DNA from: Liopterus haemorrhoidalis
Lineage: Eukaryota; Arthropoda; Insecta; Coleoptera; Dytiscidae
Reading direction: 5' to 3'
Length of the DNA stretch: 64,000 nucleotides
Assembly (NCBI GenBank): GCA_963971575.1
Contig: OZ020620.1
Span: 38,579,992-38,643,991 of the forward strand
Position numbers and translations under genes: made by a program. The notes under the pieces were generated by a model. The model saw nothing but the letters and a program-made list of their open reading frames with translations, had not been told where the DNA came from and ran no database searches. Shown piece by piece: positions 22,372-33,329 of this stretch. Each line of letters begins with the position of its first letter. The first letter of the stretch is position 1.

Positions 22372-22895
22372 GTCTATCTGTCTGTCTGTTCGGTAAAAAT
22401 TGTAGCCAAACGGCTAAACCTAGAGAGTTGAAATTTGGCATGCTTATACAACACTTTGACCCACACATAGAAAAAATACTAAAACATCTAAAAAACACAT
22501 CCCCCTAAAAATATAAACAAATATGTGCTAACCGAAAAAAAAAAAAATTCTCAGTATGGTATCAAATGAAAGCCCTTAGTACGTGGAAACTTGTGCGAAA
22601 AAAATGTCCCACACCCTGTTGCCCAGATGGTTTAAACTAAAAATCTTAAAAAATTCTAAGTAATATACATTAGTGTGAACCGGAATAGTACAACAGGAAT
22701 TTTTTATCAGATTATGTTTTCGGAAAATAACGCATTTTTGTATTTTTAACTAAAATATGTAAAATATTTAATTCGCTATGTAACACATTAAACGAGTAAA
22801 CGTCCGTAGTCTAATGGTTAGCGTTCTCGCTTCCTAAGTTGTAAACTACGGTTCGCTTCCTGTCAATTTTATTTTTTCTGTTTTTTTTTTTATTT
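22284..22895 (+). mobile_element. HINE-1 copy C, 5' two thirds, fused to HINE-2
   Basis: Canonical on plus. The 5' end is TTTTTAGGGTTTTGAAGGTA, then GACCAAAAAACTCTTATACC, a GTCT core (22335-22390), and AAACGGCTAAACCTAGAGAG. The conserved middle TTTTCGGAAAATAACGCATT leads to tRNA-like cassette C at 22801-22866. After the T-rich stretch following the cassette, the sequence changes abruptly to a HINE-2 GTCY core at about 22896; the HINE-1 3' third is missing. Confidence 0.75.
22801..22866 (+). ncRNA. tRNA-like cassette C inside HINE-1
   Basis: A-box-like TAGTCTAATGGTTAGCG, B-box-like CGGTTCGCTTCC, then TTTTATTTTTT within about 10 nt. Partly similar to cassette D at 43745 (both have GTCTAATGGTTAGC and GGTTCGC), but the middle differs. 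Confidence 0.55.
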
Positions 22896-23895
22896 TCGGT
22901 CTGTCTGTCTGTCTGTCCGTCTGTCTGTCTGTCCTTCTGTCTGTATGTCTGTCGGTCCGTGTATACGTGCAGAGCAAATTCGGCTAAAAGGATTTTTATG
23001 AAACTTCATATTTAAGCTCTTGACATCAATGGCACAAATTGATCAACTTTTGGTAAAAATCGGCTGACTAAAAATGGGAGTTTACTCGTGTCGATTTTAA
23101 GATTTTTGCGAATATTTAACAACAGAAAAATATTTCGGAAAAAATTTAACAAAAATTGCTATAAAAGCAATAACTGACAACTTTATTTGAGACATTTTTT
23201 GATAAAACGAAAAAAATTTGAAAAATTTTTCGAATTTTTTTCCAAGAATCTATTTTTTCATACTTATATGTAACGTTTTCATGGTCATGATATAGTCGGA
23301 TTGCTGATAGGTGACTGTTACATGTATGTATCAAGTAGTGCATTCATATAATAATCTAGTTACCATTTTTCATCGATTTTAAAAATGTGTTTTGTTATTT
23401 GTCTTAACTGTCAGTGTCTGGTAATAAATATTAATAAAAATATGACATGCGGCAAATTATTAAATTTACAAACTTTAATTTTAAATCTGCTGGAATAAAC
23501 AACAAATTATAATCCAAAATTTACGTATGAGTATAAATTTTTCCTTATTTATAATTACCTTAAAATTAATAATTTTGTTTGTTTGAGTACTGCTGTAAAT
23601 TTATTTTCGTGTTCTAATTAGTAAAGATATCTACGAATCATGCTGTTTCTTTCTAATGCTTTGTTTTTTATTCAAATAATTTTGAAGGTTAGTTGTCAAC
23701 TTGGGTCACTATACGTTACTATGGGTATGCAAATAATTATAATGATATAGACAGAGGAAGTCACTTATCAGCAATCCGACTATAAATAATATCTCTGTTA
23801 GAAAATATTAGGCCAAGTTATTTCTATTCTGCTGCTAGAATGTATTTTATAGAAGTACTTTATGATGGCGGTCGGTTCTGTGGTGGGCACAATTG
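22896..23895 (+). mobile_element. HINE-2 copy 4, 5'-truncated, with a nested MITE
   Basis: Begins in the GTCY core, without the 5' inverted repeat. It has GTGCAGAGCAAATTCGGCTA, AAAGGATTTTTATGAAACTT, then the 3' end ATGATGGCGGTCGGTTCTGT and TTGA. A 490-bp MITE at 23293-23782 sits at TA between CATGGTCATGATA and AATAATATCTCTG, a site intact in other HINE-2 copies such as 4548. Confidence 0.8.
23293..23782. mobile_element. TA-flanked MITE, family M, copy 1
   Basis: Inverted ends TAGTCGGATTGCTGATAGGT and ACTTATCAGCAATCCGACTA, with TA on each side. The empty site is seen in sister HINE-2 elements, so the boundaries are firm. No coding frame. Copy 2, reversed, is at 26495-27361. Confidence 0.92.
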
Positions 23896-24520
23896 ATTTT
23901 TGTTTTTTATTAGTCATCATAAAAACAAAAATATTCCAAGAAAATAACTAGGTATTTGCATGTAGCTAATCGACGTTTCTCAATAATCGTATAATAACAC
24001 TTTGTCACATTTTTATTCAAGTAATATTTAAAATTTATTATATATTACATTCAAGTCATAAAAATAATAAATTTATGACAATTGAAAACTCCTTTCATGA
24101 GACGAAAGCTCGCGCTAAGCAATTTGAAATGTTTCAATAAATATCATCACGTTCAACAAGTTTCTAGAGTGCGAGTCTCATTACTCATGGTGCATCATTT
24201 ATATTCACATTTAAATCACACTCATACACGCTCGTGCACGCACACACACGCACACACTCGCACGCTCACACCACAACGCTCGCTTATGATGATATGTTTA
24301 TGGGCTTATGTTGGATTCCATATTAACTATGTACACCCACTGGATTTAATTCACTCTCAAATTAGTTTCAAGTTACTTGATTTTAGTTTACTTGAAGTAA
24401 GTTACTTGAAAGGACTGAAGTGTTAACAGCCTTTTTAGGATTTCGTACGTATGAGCAAGAAGTACTTCTTTACCAGTGGTTCTTTAGCCCTGTTCCCTGG
24501 AACACTTTGTTATGTGTTCC
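23896..24520. other. unassigned, with CA-rich stretch at 24219-24281
   Basis: The only structure is an interrupted CA/CG-rich simple repeat. A frame at 24082-24426 runs through it and has no other support. The end (24470-24520) resembles one edge of an hAT element. Confidence 0.35.
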
Positions 24521-24817
24521 CAGTGATGGCATCCTAAATTTTCAGGAAGCGATTCTATAAAGTCATGTGATATCTAGGAACTATTCTGTATTTTTAAGAG
24601 TGAAAACAAATCACTTACTTCCATTTATTAAATATAAAGAAAACATTTTAAGAGCGTATTATTAATAACCTATAAAATAAATATTACGGCGCACGATTCA
24701 AAACTGAAGTCAGAGTAATTCATTTATTTTTAATAATTCTAACAACCGGTTCCTTAAGGTTTCAATAATTTTAACGGTTCGCGCGAACCGTTCCGTACCG
24801 GTAGGATGCCATCACTG
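24521..24817. mobile_element. hAT MITE, 297 bp
   Basis: Inverted ends CAGTGATGGCATCCTA and TAGGATGCCATCACTG (16 of 16), flanked by exact 8-bp duplications TGTGTTCC at 24513-24520 and 24818-24825. Non-coding. Confidence 0.93.
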
Positions 24818-24856
24818 TGTGTTCCTCGAAATTATAACTTAAACGCCTTGTATATA

Positions 24857-25513
24857 CGAGGTGTGTAAATTAAGTAGGCGGACTAATTTTTTTATGCGAA
24901 TAGAATTACAATTCAATATTGTCTCCCTCAAAATAACTTCCTTGGGAAGTCACGCAGCGCTAGAGATGGTTCTTCCAACCCTCATAGCAGTGCTGGAACT
25001 CGAATACTGGAATAGTTTTCAGCTGGACGGACGTTTGATGTTTTCGAGTGTCCCAAAATGGCGTCCCTTGAGGTGATTTTTCATCTTGGGAAGAGGAAAA
25101 AATCACAAGGCGAATAAGGAGGCTGAGGAGCTACAGTAATGTTTTACTGGCCAAAAACTCGTTTATTAAAAAGTTTTTTGGAATTTGCGCAGATTTTTCT
25201 CATCTCCAATTCATTGGTCAAAATTTAATAAACGGTAGTGTGAGTCAAATTCAACTCTTTCCTGATTGTTTTGACTGTCAACCGACGATCTGAACGCACA
25301 AGATCCCGGATTCTGTCGACATTTTCATCGGTTCTTGAAGATGAAGGCCTTACGCTGCGTGATTCATCTTCAATCAACTCTCTTCCTTCTGAAAATGCCT
25401 TAAACCACCAAAAAAACCTTGGTCCTTGACAAATCACTGTCTCTGTAGGCTTGCTGAAGGTTTGCAAAAGTTTCCGTTGCCCTGTGTCCAAGTCTGAAGC
25501 AAAACCTGATAGC
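24857..25513 (-). pseudogene. mariner deletion derivative, copy 3
   Basis: Terminal repeat ACGAGGTGTGTAAATTAAGT on the left. On the minus strand are ESRSVRPSSSRTDENVDRIR and LVRSDRRLTVKTIRKELNLT. The same deletion joint is present (AATAAACGAGTTTTTGGCC on the minus strand), followed by remnants of the PYSPDL block. The right end is truncated near 25513 at an old HINE-1-like stretch. Confidence 0.85.
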
Positions 25514-25539
25514 TCCCCAAATTTATATTTTTGAAAAAT

Positions 25540-26340
25540 CAATTTTTTATAGGATTTTTTTATGGGATTTTTTTTATGGGATCGCCAAAATTATGTTAAA
25601 AAATGTTTGTCCCGCACCCTATTTCCCATTGGGATTGATCTAAAAATATAAAAAATTCTCAATAATGTACATTGATGAGAATCAGAATTGAGAACTGACA
25701 CGCTCGAATACGCTATCTGGTGGTCAAATATTGTATTAGGCACTCTAGTACTGTTTGAACTTATTACGTATGTTTTAGTGTTGAGTTTTTGTCAGAATGT
25801 CGACAGAAGTTGTAAAAACTATAAAAGCAGAATATATTGTAGTGTTTTTGGCTGTCATTCAAGACAGGACAAAGCATATTGACAGCTGAGTACTAGAGCC
25901 AACAGCCATATTGCTTTGGATCACAGCACCGCCACCGGTAATGTCACTTCTGAATAGTTCAACAGAAATTTATGATCAAGGTAGTTTTTCGAAAAATAAA
26001 GATTTTTTTTGTAAAAAAATAATTATTTTTTTAAAAAATTACTGTGATATCAGAAGAGATTTCTAAAGACATAGACTAAGGAATAAAAACTAGTTTTTTT
26101 ACAAAAATGTACTAAAATAATTATTCTCCCGCACTCTTTAACACGAAGGGGTTAAATTAAAAATCTGAAAAAATTTTAAGTAATGTACATTTATCTAAAT
26201 TAGATTTTGTTTTTGGGAAATATAGCAGTGTTTGTGTTTTTGACACAAAAAATTATAATAAATAAATAAGTAAAATTCAAAACATTAAAGCAGAAAATAT
26301 CAAATTATAAATGTAATTTTAAAAACCTGTAATGTATTTA
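25540..26340 (+). mobile_element. old HINE-1-like fragments
   Basis: Two decayed pieces (25560-25690 and about 25930-26260) carry CCCGCACCCT, CAATAATGTACATTGATGAG and AGTAATGTACATTTA, matching the HINE-1 middle in canonical orientation. The 25690-25930 segment between them is unassigned. It contains a short frame (YCSVFGCHSRQDKA) that loosely resembles the start of a THAP zinc finger but is too short to call. Confidence 0.4.
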
Positions 26341-26819
26341 TTTATATCTGGCTAATAGCGAAAGCTGCTAAAGCCAACAAATAAAAGGAAAAATAAATCA
26401 AAACAGCATATCGCTAATTATTCGATTAAATTTTTATTTATAATTTGCGTTAAAAATTATATTAGGTAGGTATTGCATTATTTAAAAAGTAAAATTCGGA
26501 TTGCTGATAAGTGACTGTTCGTTCCTACAAGTATCGATATTTAATACTATATGCTTTCTCTGTCTATATCATTATAATTATTTGCATACCCATAGTAACA
26601 TATAGTAACCCAAGTTGACAACTAACCTTCAAAATTATTTGAATAAAAAACAAAGCATTAGTAAGAAACGGCATGATTTGTAGATATCGTTATTAATTAG
26701 ATCGCGAAAATAAATTTACAGGAGTACTCAAACCAACAAAATTATTAATTTTAAGTAATTATAGTTGAAAGTAATGGGATTCGGACCAGTCAGAAAATAA
26801 AAACAAATTTATTAACTTC

Positions 26820-26857
26820 GCTAACGTTTCGATTTTAATTTAAATCTTCATCAGAGC
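26820..26857 (-). ncRNA. hammerhead ribozyme core, left arm
   Basis: Reverse complement of the right-arm motif, with CTGATGA, a 5-bp stem II and GAAACGTT all intact. Confidence 0.75.
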
Positions 26858-26961
26858 TACAAGATATATAGAAATATAGAATTATTAAATTGGTAAGTTT
26901 ACATGTATAAAATTATTAAACTTACCAATTTAATAATTCTATATTTCTATATATCTTTGTA

Positions 26962-26999
26962 GCTCTGATGAAGATTTAAATTAAAATCGAAACGTTAGC
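26962..26999 (+). ncRNA. hammerhead ribozyme core, right arm
   Basis: Reads GCT, CTGATGA (26965-26971), stem II GATTT (26973-26977) with AAATC (26984-26988), GAAA (26989-26992), then CGTT and AGC. GCT/AGC closes stem I next to the core. The self-complementary AACGTT in place of a long stem III is the minimal form reported for Penelope-like elements, proposed to act best as a dimer. Predicted cleavage follows GTT at 26996. Confidence 0.78.
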
Positions 27000-27779
27000 G
27001 AAGTTAATAAATTTGTTTTTATTTTCTGACTGGTCCGAATCCCATTACCTTCAACTATAATTACTAACTTACGGATGTAACTCATCTAATCAAGATTAAT
27101 TTTAAGGTAATAATTATAAATAAGAAAAAATGTATACTCGTACGTAAATTTTGGTTTATTCCAGCAGATTTAAAATTAAAGTTTGTGAATTTAATAATTG
27201 GCTGCAAGCCATATTTTAATTAATATTTATTACCAGACACTGACAGTTAATACAAAGAACAAAAAACATTTTTAAAATCGCTGAATAATGGTAACTAGAT
27301 AATTATATGAATGCACTACTTGATACATACATGTAACAGTCACCTATCAGCAATCCGACTATAGTATATTATACATTTAAAAAATATAGAAATAAAGTCT
27401 GCTGTAAAATGTCAATTTTGATCAAGACTAAATTCAACAGTAAACATCTAAATTATTATTTTAAAACGTTTAATCTTAATATTTAAAAAAATTGATGTGA
27501 AGTGTGAATATTCACACATTTCAGGGTTTCGCAGGTATATAATAAGTGAAGGCGGTATGCTGAGTGTGTAGGACAAATTTTACTTTGTAGTAATCACGGC
27601 AAAATGAACGATATTTTTAAAATAATTTATCGTCTGTTAATCATATAATAAGATAATTATTAAATTTACGCTCTTAAAAATTAAATACAACATTTGTCAA
27701 AATATAACTAGAATTTTGACAAAATAATTTCAACATATTAAAAATGAAAAAAAAAAAAAACAGAAAAAATAAAATTCAA

Positions 27780-27870
27780 TCAGTACTCGAACGTGAAACC
27801 CTTCGTTTACCAGCGAGTTTTAGCTTACGACACCAGTGCTCTAACCAATAACGCCATCGTACGCCTTGCA
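27780..27870 (-). ncRNA. tRNA-like cassette F inside HINE-1
   Basis: Minus strand: A-box-like TGGCGTTATTGGTTAGAGC, then ACTGGTGTCGTAAGC, then B-box-like CACGTTCGAGTACTG, followed by TTTTATTTTTTCTG. The wide A-B spacing suggests a long variable arm or an intron remnant. Same type as cassette G. Confidence 0.55.
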
Positions 27871-28342
27871 TGTGATTGTCTTACATTGGTATAACTTTTG
27901 TACTTTGTGAACCAAAAACCACAAAAAATGCGTTATTTTCCGAAAACTTATACTGATCAAAAATTTCTGTTATACTATTTCGGTTCACACCAATATACAT
28001 TACTTAGAATTTTTTTAGATTTTTAGTTTAAACCATCTGGGCTACAGAGTGTGGGATAAAAATTTTTTTGCACAATTTTGGCAAAAATCGCATCAATATA
28101 ATTTATTTTTCAAAAATAAAAATTTGATCGTTAATCCACTTACTAAGGGCTTTCATTCGATACCCTATTCATAATTTAAAAAAAATATTTTTGTTTTCGA
28201 TGAGCACATATTTGTTTATATTTTTAGGGGGGTATGTTTTTTAGATGTTTTAGTATTTTTCCTATGTGCAGGTCAAAGAGTTGTATAAGCATGCCAAATT
28301 TCAACTCTCTAGGTTTAGCCGTTTGGCTACAATTTTTACCGA

Positions 28343-28529
<187 letters not shown>

Positions 28530-28580
28530 ACAAAATGACGGTATAAGGGTTTTTTGGTCATACCTACAAAATCCTAAAAA

Positions 28581-29392
28581 GACAGCCTTTGTGGATTTTT
28601 TCCTTGGGATAGCATTTAAACTGTAGGGTTCCGCAGATGTAAGACGGTTGAAGACCACTGTGCTAGAATATTTCTTTTCAAAGATATGTTGCTCAATGAT
28701 TATTAGTAGTACAAAATTATTTATTACAAAAAAATATTTATAGTATTTACTTTTGTATTTAGTGTTGACCATATCATATCTCAAGCAGATATAAAAAAAC
28801 AAAGAAGCAATAGGTTCCGAATAACTTTTTATAACCAACAGTAAAATCTGTTCACAAATTGAAACTCATCCCAATAGTTAAACAAAAACAATTTACTGAA
28901 ACACCAGAGGGCAGACCATTCGTCAATACGGTTTGAATGGTGAGTCGGTGAGTTCGAGTCCAGTTTCGGATCTTTCAGCATGCAAATGCTATATAAATCA
29001 GGCTGATTTGTATTGGGGTCCATAGCTTTCAAACGAATGTGCTGCTATCTTCTGTATGCGAACGGAACCGGTTCTTTCCGATGCTTGTATAGTGCATTTT
29101 TATGTTTTAAACCCATGGTACGTTTTCATTCGGTGGCTGATGTTTTGTATCGCATTCGATTGTTTTAGAGAAAACGTGCTTCTTGACTTCTTTCCAAACA
29201 GGATGTTTTTTTTTTATACACCACATTCAAAATGGAATACATTGAAATTCGAATGGTGGAATCGATTTAAAAGATACAAAAAGAATTTTAGATTTAAAAT
29301 GAAGCAATTTGTTACAAACTAGATAGTGTTCTCTTTTAGCGGCCTCGTCTTAAAAAAAATTTAAATTAATTTTCAGTATTAAGTAAATAGTT
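28581..29392. other. unassigned
   Basis: Left edge (28618-28665) resembles a single hAT end. At 28915-28965 a B-box-like phrase (GAGTTCGAGTCCAG) occurs without a convincing A-box. No gene recognised. Confidence 0.3.
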
Positions 29393-29819
29393 GATGTGGA
29401 GTGTGAATTTTTACACACTTCAGAGTTTTGTAGATATTTAATAAGTATAAAAAGTCAACATAATTCTGGATACCTAGATATATTTGTTTCATAATCACAT
29501 CAATTTTTTTCCTTTTATTTGTTGGCTTTAACTGATTTGGCTATTAGCCAGGTATAAATGAAAGATTACAATGTTTTAAAAATTACATATATAATTTAAG
29601 ATTTTCTGCTTTTATATAGTTACAAATAATTACATAAATGTCTAGAGAGTTAGTAGCAAGAAGCATCTGAATATTGGTAGGTAAGGATATTTTTTGGCTT
29701 CTTTAGCTGGAAGATCGACTTCGATGTTGAACTCAAAATATGAGTTGCCTTTAATCCAGCATATTTTTATTATTTTACCGCTGATCACATCAAAATTATT
29801 TGACGTGAATAATTAATCA
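29393..29819. other. lone HINE-1 3' end, then unassigned
   Basis: 29393-29500 carries TTGATGTGGAGTGTGAAT, the hairpin, and GTTTTGTAGATATTTAATAA, as in HINE-1 3' ends, but no further element sequence. The rest is unassigned. Confidence 0.4.
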
Positions 29820-30963
29820 TTTTTAGGGTTTTGTAGGTATGACCAAAAAACCCTTATACCGTCATTTTGTCGTCTGTCTGTCTGTCTGTCTGTCTGTCTG
29901 TTCGGTAAAAATTGTAGCCAAACGGCTAAACCTAGAGAGTTGAAACTTGGCATGCTTGTACAACTTTTTGACCCGCACATAGGAAAAATACTAAAACATC
30001 TAAAAAACATATCCCCCTAAAAATATAAACAAATATGTGCTCATCGAAAAAAAAAAATATTTTTTTAAAATTCTGAGTAGGGTATCAAATGAAAGCCCTT
30101 AGTACGTGGATTAACGATCAAAATTTAATTTTTGCAAAATAAATTATTTTGAGGCGATTTTTGCCAAAATTGTGCAAAAAAATTTTTGTCCCACACCCTG
30201 TAGCCCAGATGGTTTAAACTAAAAATGTGAAAAAATTCTAAGTAATGTATAATGGTGTGAACCGGAATAGTACAACAGGAATTTTTGATCAGATTATGTT
30301 TTCGGAAAATAACGCATTTTTTGTGTTTTTTGATTGACGATGCATACATGTTATACTCTTATAACACACTAAGTTGATAAGCGTTTGGTGGTCTAGTGGC
30401 GCAGTTGCTCGACAAACACAGGATCGTTATTCACTACACAGGTTCGTTCCTGGCTTGTGGAGTCAATTTTATTTTTTGTTTTTTTTCATATTTATTATGT
30501 TTAAATTAATTTGTTAAAATTCTAGTTATATTTTAGCACATTTTGAATTTAATTTTCAAGAGCGTAAATTTAATAACCAATTGGAATTATATTTTCATTC
30601 TGTGTCATTTATACGAAGCCAGAGGAGCGGAGCGTATGATTTAAGACAACCAATGAAAGCCATAGGCCCAATTTTCAAAATCTTAATGAACCTTGTTATA
30701 TAAAAAAAATACTGCACTTATTTAGAAACCTAAATAATGATATTAGGTATTCGAATTAAAATTAACAAAAAAATATTTTAACATAAAATTTGTTTTTAAA
30801 GCTCTGAGATTAACAGACGATAAATTATTTTAAAAAGATCGTTCATTTTGCCGTGGTTACTACAAAGCAAAATTTGTCCTACACACTCAGCATGCCGCCT
30901 TCACTTATTATATACCAGCGAAACCCTGCAATGTGTGAAAATTCACACTTCACATCAATTTTT
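29820..30963 (+). mobile_element. HINE-1 copy E, full length
   Basis: Canonical on plus, 1144 bp. The 5' inverted repeat is TTTTTAGGGTTTTGTAGGTA, short GTCT core at 29873-29902, conserved middle, cassette E at 30381-30465. The long 3' third ends with TATACCAGCGAAACCCTGCA, hairpin GTGTGAAAATTCACAC, and CATCAATTTTT. The 3' third is longer than in copy A and includes CAGACGATAAATTATTTTAA, as in copies D, F and G. That defines two subfamilies. Confidence 0.88.
30381..30465 (+). ncRNA. tRNA-like cassette E inside HINE-1
   Basis: A-box-like TGGTCTAGTGGCGCAGTTG, B-box-like CAGGTTCGTTCCTGG, then AATTTTATTTTTTG. Unlike cassettes A, B, C, D and F/G in the middle. Confidence 0.5.
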
Positions 30964-31989
30964 ATTCATTATTTGAAAACTAAGAGCTTTAAAAATTAAA
31001 TATTTTTCTAAACAAAATTTAAATACTTAAATTCCAGCGTATTTTTCTCTGCACTCGCTTCGTATTCAGGTCTTCAGGGTGTGCAAAATTTAAGAAGACA
31101 GATCGTAGTACAAAAAAAAAAACATTGAAGATATATCGAAGTGATGAACAAAAAAAAGGAAGATGGATCAAAATGAGAGTGTTTATTCTCCTTGTTTAAG
31201 GAAGAAGAACAAAGTGATGAGCATAGAAAAGAAATAGCTATGCGGGCTAAATAAATGCACTCGCGGGCTAGATATATCCCACGAGCCATAATTTATTCAA
31301 GTCTTTGTAACGGTCATAAGCCTCTACAGTAGAAATTCTGATCAAACAAAATATTGGACAGAGAGAATAATTTGGCATACCTACATAGTTATATATAATT
31401 ACCAAAATAAATTTAAAAAAATGAAATGTGGGATATCAAGCAGAAATTTCTCATGCAGAGGTCAGGAAACTACGGGCTATATTTGGCCCAGGACACAAAC
31501 CAGATTTAAAAAAAAAAACATTTTTCTTTTCAATTGAATTTTACATAAGTAATAGTTTTGTATTTTTTACCTCTCAGCATAGTTTTATTCTGTTATCATA
31601 AAAATTTCGTAAATCTCTGGCAGACAAACAAACAGAAATATTGTGGATCGTCTTATAATTACTTGGCGTAAAAACGAATTAAGAATTCGAAAAGTGGATG
31701 CTTTAACGAATTTATTATTGCGATGTTTAAGTGTTTTTAAAATTATTTCTTTTGCCTTTTTCACATGTGTATTTCAATTTGATGACAATTTTACTAATTT
31801 AGTACAGTTGAGTTCTTGTTCTGTTAGAAACGAATTACAGTAAATGTACTTAATTTTGATTCTTTTATTAAGGTAAGTTGTTGTTATAAGAATGGGCAAG
31901 ATTTTTATTCGATCTACTTGTTATTTATAAGCCGCTGTATTGAGATCGAGGTCTATTGTGTTACTAGTAGCTACTATCTCAATTAATCT
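30964..31989. other. unassigned AT-rich DNA
   Basis: A single hAT-like edge (CAGAGGTCAGGAAACTACGG) occurs at 31455. No partner end or gene was found. Confidence 0.3.
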
Positions 31990-32340
31990 TAAAAAAGTCA
32001 AACATTAATTTAGATTGCCATGTGCAATTTTGGAAATATGGGATCCCCACGAGGAAAAAATATGGGCCAGGGCATATTCAACAATTTTTTGCAGCTGACA
32101 ATGACATGGCCGTTGATGAAGTAGGTCAACAAATTCTGGATGATGAAGATACGTGTATGTTTTGTGACGGTTGTTTTTTACAGGATCAAAGGGGCAAGCT
32201 TTGGGTTCGGTGCCTAATGTGCAATATGTGGGCCCATGAACAATGAATGCTCTGGGACACATATATTTATATGAATGTGATTTTTGTCAGTACTCAATTA
32301 AACTGTTACTTTAAGTTTGTATCTTAAACAAAAATAAAAC
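31990..32340 (+). pseudogene. pogo/Tigger transposase, C-terminal PHD-finger remnant
   Basis: The plus strand reads DMAVDEVGQQILDDEDTCMF, then CDGCFLQDQRGKLWVRC, LMCNMWAHEQ, and after a frameshift ECSGTHIF and YECDFC. The Cys and His residues (C..C, C..C, H..C, C..C) fit the PHD-like finger at the C-terminus of many insect pogo-type transposases. The catalytic domain is not visible. GGGGCCCATAT phrases at 32367 and 33393 could be remains of the element's ends. Confidence 0.6.
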
Positions 32341-32482
32341 TTGTTTTGAACTACGTAATTTTTAATGGGGGCCCATATTTCATTCACTCAATCCTGATTC
32401 GAACATTTTACAAAGTTTCATATTTTTCTATTCTTCAAAACAATGCAATTTTGAATATTGTATATAAGTTTTTGGGCTAGAT

Positions 32483-33321
32483 TAGGGCTGCCATACGTCC
32501 CGGTATATCGGGACATGTCCCGGTTTTGAGGTTTGTGTCCCAGTGTAAGAGTCATTTGTCCCGGTCAATTTAAAATTTATGCATATTAAAAAATTATTTT
32601 TCAATAAGATTGTACATATACATATATACATACTATATATAAATTATATAACAGATTCGAGGTCCGAAATGTTCCGGAGTAATGCCGAGTACCAGTCAGC
32701 TAGTGTCTAATTAATTAAAACCCATTGGACAGATGAGCGCAATTCGCTTTCTATTGACACCGTGAAAAGCATAATTCAATGTGTTTTAAATTATAAAATG
32801 TCATGCATTGAATTCTATAATTATATAAAAGGGGAAAAAGAACTGCTCCAAAAAAACGAAAACATCGGAGAAGTATGATTGGGCAAAGAAGAGCGATGAT
32901 AAAGAAGCCACCGAAGTCGGGGAAGGGGGAGAGTAAAGGCAAGAGAAGAATGGAATGTAAGGTTCTATTTGGTTTTATTAAATTGAATCGCCCATTAATT
33001 TATATTAAATTATTTTATTATTTATATATTTTATTATTTATATATTATATTGATAAAGACGCACCCACAAAAAAAAACATCAAATTTTTCCAGTCGAACT
33101 GAGTGTTCCAAAATGATTCACCATTGATCCCAACGTTTTGCTCTTGGAATACCTATTATCAATCTCTACTTTAATTTTTTTTTTGTCTTTAAAATTTTTT
33201 ATTTTTTTAAAATATTGTGCAATTTTTTATAATAAATATATTATTGTCGATAAAAGTTTTTTTTAAGTTGTTTGGGGGGGGGGGGGTCCCGGTCGGTAGT
33301 CTGACAATTATGGCAGCCCTA
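32483..33321. mobile_element. hAT non-autonomous element, 839 bp
   Basis: Inverted ends TAGGGCTGCCATA and ATGGCAGCCCTA, flanked by exact 8-bp duplications GGCTAGAT (32475-32482 and 33322-33329). Internal CCCGG-rich motifs near both ends are typical of this hAT group. A short frame at 32875-33102 (GQRRAMIKKPPKSGKG) is unsupported. Confidence 0.93.
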
Positions 33322-33329
33322 GGCTAGAT

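Larger units (their letters stand above)
26756..27094. mobile_element. palindromic insertion with two hammerhead ribozyme cores (Penelope-like)
   Basis: Two arms of about 150 bp are near-perfect reverse complements, from ATTATAGTTGAAAGTAATGG on the left to CATTACCTTCAACTATAAT on the right. A short unpaired tail runs to 27094. A 12-bp duplication ATTAATTTTAAG flanks it (26744-26755 and 27095-27106), as expected of target-primed insertion. Each arm carries a hammerhead core. Hammerheads of this minimal type are known from Penelope-like elements. No protein remains, so the parent element is inferred from the ribozyme. Confidence 0.75.
26495..27361. mobile_element. TA-flanked MITE, family M, copy 2, carrying a Penelope-like insertion
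   Basis: Reverse copy of 23293-23782. It starts CGGATTGCTGATAAGTGACT and ends CACCTATCAGCAATCCGACT. Its continuity is broken by a 339-bp insertion (26756-27094) flanked by ATTAATTTTAAG on both sides. Copy 1 has the uninterrupted sequence. Confidence 0.88.

Noticed and set aside
24082..24426. 114-residue frame through a CA-rich stretch
   Set aside because: Its His/Thr-rich part comes from simple repeat and nothing else in it resembles a protein family.
25800..25885. Possible THAP zinc-finger start (YCSVFGCHSRQDKA)
   Set aside because: Only two Cys in a short frame; the remaining Cys/His and conserved aromatic residues of a THAP domain are not seen.
28915..28965. Possible extra tRNA-like sequence
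   Set aside because: A B-box-like phrase is present but no matching A-box or arms.
31455..31490. hAT end at CAGAGGTCAGGAAACTACGG
   Set aside because: No partner inverted end or target duplication was found nearby.
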